Source: Brachionus rotundiformis (Eukaryota > Rotifera > Eurotatoria > Ploima > Brachionidae). Taken from it: a stretch of DNA of 24,220 nt. The notes under the pieces are model-generated. The model was given only the letters and a program-made list of their open reading frames with translations. It made no database searches and was not told the DNA's origin. The translations under genes were made by a program, and so were the position numbers. This document shows, in pieces, positions 17,963-24,220 of this stretch. Positions within the stretch are counted from its first letter, which is position 1. Every line of letters begins with the position of its first letter. Where the stretch lies: positions 1,426,191 to 1,450,410 of the forward strand of contig JAESIW010000203.1 of assembly GCA_016802295.1 (NCBI GenBank). Reading direction: 5' to 3'.

Positions 17963-18259
17963 AAGGACATTGCTGGAGGAAATCAAACTGGAACTTTTTG
18001 ATGCCGTACACAGACCATACAATTTGATATCTAAATTGTATATCTTGATGCATTCCTTTCCAGTAGTACTTATTTTGTAAATGTTTATAAGTCTTTCTAC
18101 TCCAAAGTGACCTAAATAATGCGTTTCTTTAATTAAACCAGCTCTATCTTTAATTTTAGGAACTATTTTCCAATTAAATTCGTCCATATTATTTCTTTAT
18201 AAAAGTTTGTCCCCTTGTAATGAGAATTTTTCTTTATTCTTTTCAATTTTCTTGCACTG
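17887..18259 (-). pseudogene. Ty3/gypsy pre-integrase zinc-finger region and start of integrase core (copy C)
   Basis: Read leftwards: a lead-in with NMDEFNWKIVPKIKDRAG, then HYLGHFGVERL (the H-x3-H half of the HHCC finger), a frame slip, and CMVCVRHQK (the C-x2-C half). The first 76 bp of the integrase core follow, up to 17887. Unlike copies A and B, it keeps the natural join between finger and core. A stop and frame slips make it inactive. Confidence 0.75.
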
Positions 18260-18667
18260 CTTCAGTATTCAAAGTTAAGTAATAGAAAACCAATCAATGA
18301 GGTAATGGATAGAGTAAAAATCGACTACGTCTTTGGACTCCCAATATCACAAGATGGATATAAAGGCATCGCTGTGTTTATAGAACCGCTTACAAAATTT
18401 TTGTTTTTAATGGAAATTAAATCAAAAACAGGCGAAGAATCTGCTCGTTGTTATTTTAAATTCGTATCAATTTTCGATCCGTCGAAACAACTGCTTTCCG
18501 ACAAAGGGAAAGAATTTTTGAATGAAACATTTTACAATATGTTAAAACTGACAGGAACAGAGCGGCTAACAACCTCACCTTACCAACCAAAGAAAAACGG
18601 GGCTACCGAAAGAGCAATTCAAACAATCATAAATTGTCTACGAAAACACCCCGAAAATAACGAAAAA
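18260..18667 (+). pseudogene. integrase core fragment, inverted duplicate (copy B)
   Basis: Right arm of the inverted repeat. Open frame from 18305 with all three catalytic acids (KIDYVFG, SDKGKEF, NGATER). The integrase sequence stops abruptly after HPENNEK at 18667 and is joined directly to the beginning of a reverse transcriptase. The order integrase-then-RT is not natural for Ty3/gypsy, so this is a rearrangement junction. Confidence 0.85.
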
Positions 18668-19690
18668 TTTTCAAAGACCTTATCGAAAATCACTGAAAGA
18701 ACGAGAAATAATACAGAACGAAGTCAAAACAATGATGGATAATAATTTAATAGAAATTTTTTCTTCACCATGGTCTTCACCAGTGGTCTTAATACCAAAA
18801 AGAGATGTAAGTAAACGCTTTTGTATTGACTACAGAAAATTAAATTAAATCAGGCCATTACCTAGAATTGATGATATTTTGACAAGACTCAACGGTTCCA
18901 ATTATTTTTCGACGTTGGACCTATATCACGATATTGGCAAGTAGAAATGCACCCTGATTCGGTTGAAATGACAGCTTTTTCTACACCCGATTGATATTAC
19001 CAGTTTAAAAGACTTCCTTTCGGACTAAAAAATGCACCTGCTCAATTAAGTAGAATGATCTATCGGATATTTGGAAAAATGCCGTTCTGCGAAGTGTATC
19101 TAGATGTTATAATTATCCACTCGAAAACATGTAGTGATCATAAAGAACATATAAGACTGGTTGCAAAAGCATTAAAGGACAACGAACTTAAAATAAAACC
19201 TGACAAATGCTAATGGTTTGCAACCAAAATCAAAATTTTAGGTTTCGTGTTTACATCTTCGTCGATAGAAATGGATCCTTCGAAAATTCAAACTATATTA
19301 GAACGAAAATGCCCTAAAAATGTAAAACAAGTACAAGAATTTCTAGGTGCCACAAATTACTACAGAGTTTTTATTAAAGACTACGCAAAGATTTCCGAAC
19401 CGTTGTATGCATTTCTTAGAAAAGAAGTAAAATTCATATGGGAAACTGAACAAGAAAAAGCTTTCAACACTCTAAAGGAAATTCTAATATCCGAGCCAAT
19501 ACTTAGACAACCAGATTTCAAGAGAAAATTTATATTACATACGGATGCCTCAGGATATGCAATCGGAACTATCTTATCTCTAACCGACGATAGTGGTAAA
19601 GAATACGTATGTTCGTATTCTTCAAAATTGCTAAAAGGAGCAGAAAGAAATTATAGCGTTACCGAAAGCGAATGCCTTGTTCGAGTATGG
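18668..19690 (+). pseudogene. Ty3/gypsy reverse transcriptase of the plus-strand element (inactive)
   Basis: RT blocks in order, in shifting frames: KEREIIQNEVKTMMDNN, SSPWSSPVVLIPKRD, RFCIDYRKLN, RLNGSNYFSTLDL, FKRLPFGLKNAPAQ, then YLDVIIIHS at the active site, where Y-x-D-D is expected, so the second Asp is gone. Stops lie near 18848, 18992 and 19211, with a frame slip near 18930. The thumb and start of RNase H (VQEFLGATNYYRVFIKDYAK, FILHTDASGYAIG with the first RNase H Asp, TESECL with the Glu) are open from 19247 to 19690. Gag and protease are absent upstream. Confidence 0.9.
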
Positions 19691-19961
19691 GTATAAAAGT
19701 AAATCACACCTTCTTAATGGACAAAAATTTGACGTAATTACCGATGAAATCGCCTTAAAATGGTTAATGTCTATTAAAGAACCAAGTGGAAGACTTGCAA
19801 GATGGTCTTTTTTTCTACAGACATATGATTTAATATTATTTATAGAAAAGGCTCAAAACATAGTAAAGCCGATGTTATTAGTAGACCTGTACTTACATGC
19901 AAAACTTTGCATAGTAAAGCCGAAAATGAGGATGTGTAAAGCCGAAAACAAAAATTCTTGA
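19677..19961 (+). pseudogene. RNase H end of the plus-strand element
   Basis: After a frame slip near 19680 the RNase H domain continues: FDVITDEIALKWLM holds another catalytic Asp, then GRLARWSFFLQTYDL, the usual end of this domain. Low-complexity repeats of KPKM/AEN-type follow. Confidence 0.85.
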
Positions 19962-19995
19962 CTAATACACAGATAAACCACTTTTAAATTATCTA

Positions 19996-20560
19996 ATGCA
20001 CAATAAACACTCTCCAGGATTATCTACAAATCAAGTAAAGAAAGTCGTAAATCAAGCCTCACGTTATACGTATGATGCAAAAGAAGATTCAATTTTTTAT
20101 TTTGACAGAATGTATAGCGCACTTCTAGTACCAAAACCAGATCTAAGAACCAAGATAATCGAGAAAGCACATATGTTGAGCCATTTTCAAAAAGAAATAG
20201 TTAAGATAATAAGTGAAGAATACTTTTGGAAAAATCTTGACAAAGATGTAGAAGAATATATAAGTACATGTGATATTTGCAAACGAAATAACCTGATAGG
20301 GACCGAGTTTAACAACAGTATTGTGGATAATCTGATTAAGAGAGTAGGTGCCGAGCATGTTGTAACATCAGCATACCATCCTAGAACAAACGGTCAGGTT
20401 GAAAAATTTAATGGAGAACTTATTAAATATTAAGGCGACATTGCGAACCGAATACAGAAGACTGGCCAAAATGGATACCATATGTGTTATTAGTATATCG
20501 AACTCGAATCCATACATTTACATTATTCTCTCCGTTCGAATAAATGTTCGGAAGAAAAAT
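19996..20560 (+). pseudogene. integrase with internal deletion, plus-strand element
   Basis: The HHCC finger is intact (KAHMLSHFQKEI and CDICKR), preceded by a YFWKNLDKDVEEYI-type linker. Right after CKRNNLIG, near 20300, the sequence jumps to TEFNNSIVDNLI and HPRTNGQVEKFNGEL. About 80-90 residues with the first catalytic Asp (and the second just before the join) are therefore missing, while the Glu is kept. A stop follows at 20431. Integrase-like sequence continues in other frames to about 20560 (LLVYRTR). Confidence 0.88.
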
Positions 20561-20649
20561 GAATGGATTTAAGAATTGGTCATCTATTGATCCGGACCTT
20601 CATAATATCGAAAAGAATAAGAATAAACAAGTTTAAACCCAAAACAAAA

Positions 20650-21060
20650 GTAGACCTATTACTGAGAAAAAATTCCAATAGGATCTAAGGTATGAATTAG
20701 TATACCAGGTATACAAAATAAGCTTCACGCTAAGTACCGTGGTCCATTTACTGTAAAAGGTCTCACTAAAAATGACAATTATATCGTGATGGATGCATTA
20801 AAAAATAAGTTAACAGATACCTTCCCACGTCAACGATTAAAGTTGAAAGCACAAAGAAAATCGAAAAATCAAATGATGACGCATTTGAAGTGGAAAAGAT
20901 TTTAGACCATAGAATGGATATAATTAAAAAGTATCTGTTCCTTATAAAATGGAAAAATTTTGAAGCTTAACATAACTCATGGGAACCAATCGAATGTTTT
21001 CTTGATCCAAAACTAATAGAAATTTATTGTAAATCTAAAAAAACAAAACTATTAACAAAA
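20650..21060 (+). pseudogene. GPY/F-like region and chromodomain, plus-strand element
   Basis: LHAKYRGPFTVKGLT and NDNYIVMDALK match the GPY/F module. A chromodomain follows from about 20880: DAFEVEKILDHR, KKYLFLIKWKNFEA, a stop, then HNSWEPIECF. It differs clearly from the chromodomain of the minus-strand element, so these are two families. Confidence 0.8.
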
Positions 21061-21074
21061 ATAGAAAGAGAGGA

Positions 21075-22743
21075 ATGCCTAGAAAAATAATTTTCAACAC
21101 AACAAGAATTCTAAATATTTTAACATTATTAACCAGCTTGCTAATATATCCTATCGTATCATTTAGACTAGATATAGATTCTATGTGTGTGATACACCAA
21201 ATTATAAAAATATTGCAAACACTCAAATATTAAACCTAAAAGAGGATTGTGCCATCAAACATCCAAAGACAGAGAATTTACTAGCAACAAATACTAAATT
21301 CAGGGATATAGAAATGTTGATAAAACAAAATATATATATAGATGGTTTAGGTTAAGAATGCAGTAAAAGGGTTATCAAAATAAGCACGTATACCAACTTC
21401 AACAAAGAAGTTGTCAACATAGTAAACCTTTGTAAATTGGAATGTGAAATAATGGCAAGTTCAAAAACATGCAATGGCCTTTTAATGTTTTGTAAAGATG
21501 GACATTGTTAATTTGATGAAAATCCAATTGAAAAGTTCAAGTGGCTAAGTACAGTTGTAATCACTGGATATTACTGCAAACTTCAAAAGATTAAAATAAA
21601 AAACAAGACTAAAATTTTTAATGAAATCTGTAATGCAGACAATTTAGAATGCAATCTAGGAGATTTAATACTTATATGAAATAAGGAAATAGTTAACTCT
21701 TGTCCATACAGAATATTTACTTCGCTAAAACTTAATAGACCATATGATAATATATTAAGCTACCCAAATGGCAATCAAATGTTTAAGGTAATTAAAAAAT
21801 TAGTTGAATGTAATTTGAATATGTATGAAACAAGCGAAGAACTCTTCTTAACATATAATAAGAGTAACCTAACATTGCTGAAAGAAAATGAAAAAGCAAT
21901 CCATGATCTAATGTTAGCCGATTCAGACTGCATCGAGCTTAAGACATTTACGATGATTGATAAGATTAAGGAGGAAATATGCAACTCGAAACTTTTAACT
22001 ATTAAAGCTTTTCGAGAACATGATGACAGGTTTAACATACTCTTTACAAGCTAAGGACCATTCGTTCTTGATACAATAGACAGGATTATTTTTGCACCTA
22101 ACTTCTCACAAATTAGTTACATAAATATTCATAGCTATTCGGATGGTACATTAGATCCACAGATAGAATACTGTCTTAACGATAAGATCGAGAAAGGCTA
22201 TCTTACAAAAAATAACATTATTAGAAAAGAAAATACATTAATATGTAACAATAAAAAAATTGGATAAGAATAATAGGTGAGAAAATAGCAATTATTAATG
22301 AAAAAAATGTTACTATTATTAAATCAATCAATTCCTTTACGATCAATTCATTAGACAATGAGTTCGACAATTTGACTTTTGGTCACGATTCTTCAATTGA
22401 TACTTTTAGCTTACTAGACTTTGAAAAAAATTTATATTTTTCTAAAAATAAAAGGAACAATATTATATACAGCTCTGTTTTTGATACCAAATTTATACAT
22501 AATTTAAACGAAAAAATTACAAAAATTTATCGTTTAATAGAAAAAACAGGACTCCTAAGATTCATAACAATCATAGTCGTGGCATTCATGATTTTAATTT
22601 TTTACACTATGGTTGATGACGCAGAAGCTTTTATGGACAAAAACGACAGATTCAAACAACTAAGAAAACTAATAAGAGAAGAAGAAGTAAACGAATATAG
22701 TATCCAAGATAAATTATTAGATTTGAATCATAATCTTTTTTAA
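21075..22743 (+). pseudogene. env-like third ORF of the plus-strand element (broken)
   Basis: The ATG at 21075 starts a leader with a hydrophobic core (ILNILTLLTSLLIYPIVSF), like a signal peptide. The ectodomain-like region is Cys-containing and has several N-x-S/T sites but is interrupted by at least six stops or frame slips (for example near 21355, 21511, 21679, 22052 and 22264). The last open part, 22372-22743, has one membrane span (LLRFITIIVVAFMILIFYTM) and a charged tail. Position between chromodomain and polypurine tract fits an env-like gene. I cannot name its family from sequence alone. Not functional as it stands. Confidence 0.65.
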
Positions 22744-22842
22744 GAGAGATTAATTTTTCTTTATTCATCATTATAAATTTTTTTTCTCTTCTTTTTCTCT
22801 AAAGTTTTTATTTTTGAAATTCATCAAAGACGATGTGATTTT

Positions 22843-22853
22843 AAATGGGGGGA
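22843..22853 (+). other. polypurine tract of the plus-strand element
   Basis: AAATGGGGGGA sits 2 bp before the TG that opens the LTR. This is the usual site of plus-strand DNA priming. Confidence 0.75.
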
Positions 22854-22855
22854 TA

Positions 22856-23134
22856 TGTTATCTTAAGCAATCACTTATTCATCAGCTTATTAACTGATGC
22901 ACAAAGATAAGTGAGAATTATACTTGTCATGTATTTCAGAAGTTAGACGCTTCGAAATGCTGACAAATACATTTACCATTAAGCTTACATCTTGACTTAA
23001 TTATAGGCTCGTGTTAATAACACGACCATTTAGGTATAAATAAGAATTCGATTATTAGAACTTCAACCAGAACGTTCATTTATTAAAATAAAGCTTTTAA
23101 AGATTAAACATTATTTTTTTATAAACCGGTTACA
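22856..23134 (+). mobile_element. 3' LTR of the plus-strand Ty3/gypsy element
   Basis: Starts TGTTATCTTAAG and ends CCGGTTACA, 279 bp, the same length as the LTR at 14672 but unrelated in sequence. TATAAATA near 23034 and AATAAA near 23087 give a plausible promoter and poly(A) signal. No 5' LTR of this kind is in the window. Confidence 0.8.
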
Positions 23135-23540
23135 GTTGTTTAAGTCAAATTGAAATTTTTTTTCCTAAAAAAAGTCTCTTGACATGACTAAAATTTTTTT
23201 TAAAAATGGCCGCCTTAATACATGTTACGGATAAATACCTATTTTAAAAAAAAACAAAATTTTAAGTAAGTAAATGCTAATTTTCATTCATTTTCATAGT
23301 TCCAAGTCGCGTCTTTTAATTTTTATATCTATAGGTACTTCCAGAAAACTGGTATATTTATAAATTTAGAACATTATCGAGAGAAACAAAATTAAAATTA
23401 ATCGATTTAAAAAATATTCAACTCTTTTTTTTCTAAGTTCAACAAAAAATTTAAAAAATTATTAGTGAAAACTTTAGAAACGTGTTTGAGTGCAAATTCG
23501 TTTTAAAAAGCGATTTTTAATCTAAATACTTAGTCGCTTT
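23135..23540. other. AT-rich stretch before the hAT relic
   Basis: No gene supported. A small hairpin (stem AAAGCGA / TCGCTTT) lies at about 23508-23541. This may be the 5' non-coding part of the hAT element. Confidence 0.4.
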
Positions 23541-23543
23541 AAA

Positions 23544-24107
23544 TTTTTTTGAGTTTCAAACGGAGTTCGCTGTAAAACCGACTCAGCCAATCAAGTTTAT
23601 TCGTTATATGTAACAAGATAAGGTGCAACTTCCAATCTTAACAAGCACCTTGAGGACCATCAGGTTGTAAAAAATTGGATAAAATCTAATAGCAAGAGCC
23701 GAATAAGAGGGATACCGAAAACAAATTTAACCGATAACTAAATTTACTGAACTGACTTTGGTGAAATTTTTTTTGATATCAAATACAGCTATTCAGCAAA
23801 GTATTCCAAGTTTTATCTAAAACTAAAAAATCCTTTTTTTCGATCGTTTTTGACATATCCTTTTCCGCTTCCTCAAACATTTACAAAATCAATACTTCCA
23901 CAGGTTAGGAAAACACTGAAAATTAATCAAGAGCGAAAATTAAAAGATGCCAATTCAATTTGTTTGATTATTGATTTGTGGTCAGATCAAAATATTGAAC
24001 ATTTTTTGGCTGTTGCAATGTGCCTGATGTACAAAAAATTTACAAGAAAAATTAGAGTTATAGGTCTGCAAAAAATGCTTAGACATTCTACTACTGAGAC
24101 AATTTAA
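23544..24107 (+). pseudogene. hAT-family transposase relic (5' part)
   Basis: A degraded BED zinc finger lies at about 23565-23675: GVRCKTDS, where the second Cys is lost, then GATSNLNKHLEDH with the His pair, with a stop between. After frame slips, 23850-24107 is open and carries the start of the hAT catalytic domain: LKDANSICLIIDLWSDQNIE (the Asp before Trp is the usual first catalytic residue), then a FLAVAMCLM strand and a RHSTTETI helix. The rest would lie beyond the window end. Stops show that it is inactive. Confidence 0.75.
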
Positions 24108-24220
24108 TAAAACACTTGTAAAGTCATTAAGTAGTTTTAAGTTAGATAAAACGAAATTACTCGTGTTGTTTGTGATCAAAGTCCATCTCTTGTATTTTGA
24201 CAGAACCAATTTAAAATGCC

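Noticed and set aside
18260..20433. A single intact Ty3/gypsy pol on the plus strand
   Set aside because: The integrase fragment precedes the RT in the wrong order, the RT active site is altered, there are several stops, and the true integrase has an internal deletion.
1..24220. tRNA, rRNA or other structured RNA genes
   Set aside because: I looked for GC-rich cloverleaf-like blocks and rRNA-like stretches and saw none I could support.

Overview
This is eukaryotic (animal) DNA: strongly AT-rich, with spliced genes, two introns of only 53 bp and one of 66 bp, and many decayed transposable elements. Compact introns, a very AT-rich genome, a long cysteine-rich modular membrane protein and Ty3/gypsy elements with an env-like third ORF suggest a small aquatic invertebrate. 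My best guess is a monogonont rotifer such as Brachionus. That is inference, since no rRNA or other marker gene is present.

Layout. 1-102: start of a secreted or membrane protein gene leaving the window on the minus strand. 996-1770: dead LINE reverse transcriptase, split by a 121-bp LTR-derived piece. 2033-2396: repeat with a foldback arm. 3680-4401: two-exon gene for a Pro/Val-rich repeat protein, with a TATA box and a poly(A) signal overlapping its stop codon. 5438-12893: the main gene, five exons whose phases all fit, giving a predicted 1003-residue type II membrane protein with about twenty small cysteine-rich (EB/EGF-like) modules and a C-terminal C-type-lectin-like domain. Its intron 1 holds a dead Tc1/mariner transposase and a foldback element. 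Its intron 4 holds an element in an element in an element: a hAT-type MITE with a perfect 8-bp target duplication, inside a solo LTR with a 4-bp target duplication, inside a copy of the 2-kb repeat.

13544-24220 is a transposon graveyard. A MULE transposase (SWIM finger, AT hook) is cut at 14672 by a minus-strand Ty3/gypsy element (LTR, env-like ORF, chromodomain, integrase). That element runs into a scrambled junction (17176-18667) with a 408-bp inverted repeat whose arms look identical, a 76-bp direct repeat and a gag-like fragment. A second, different Ty3/gypsy element then runs on the plus strand (RT, RNase H, internally deleted integrase, chromodomain, env-like ORF, polypurine tract, LTR to 23134). 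A degraded hAT transposase closes the window.

The two host genes (3680-4401 and 5438-12893) lie in the same orientation about 1 kb apart; nothing shows that they work together. I see no convincing new defence or other multi-gene system. The most interesting points are the exon-pair duplication history of the modular gene, the datable nested insertions, the env-plus-chromodomain elements, and the recent-looking inverted duplication.
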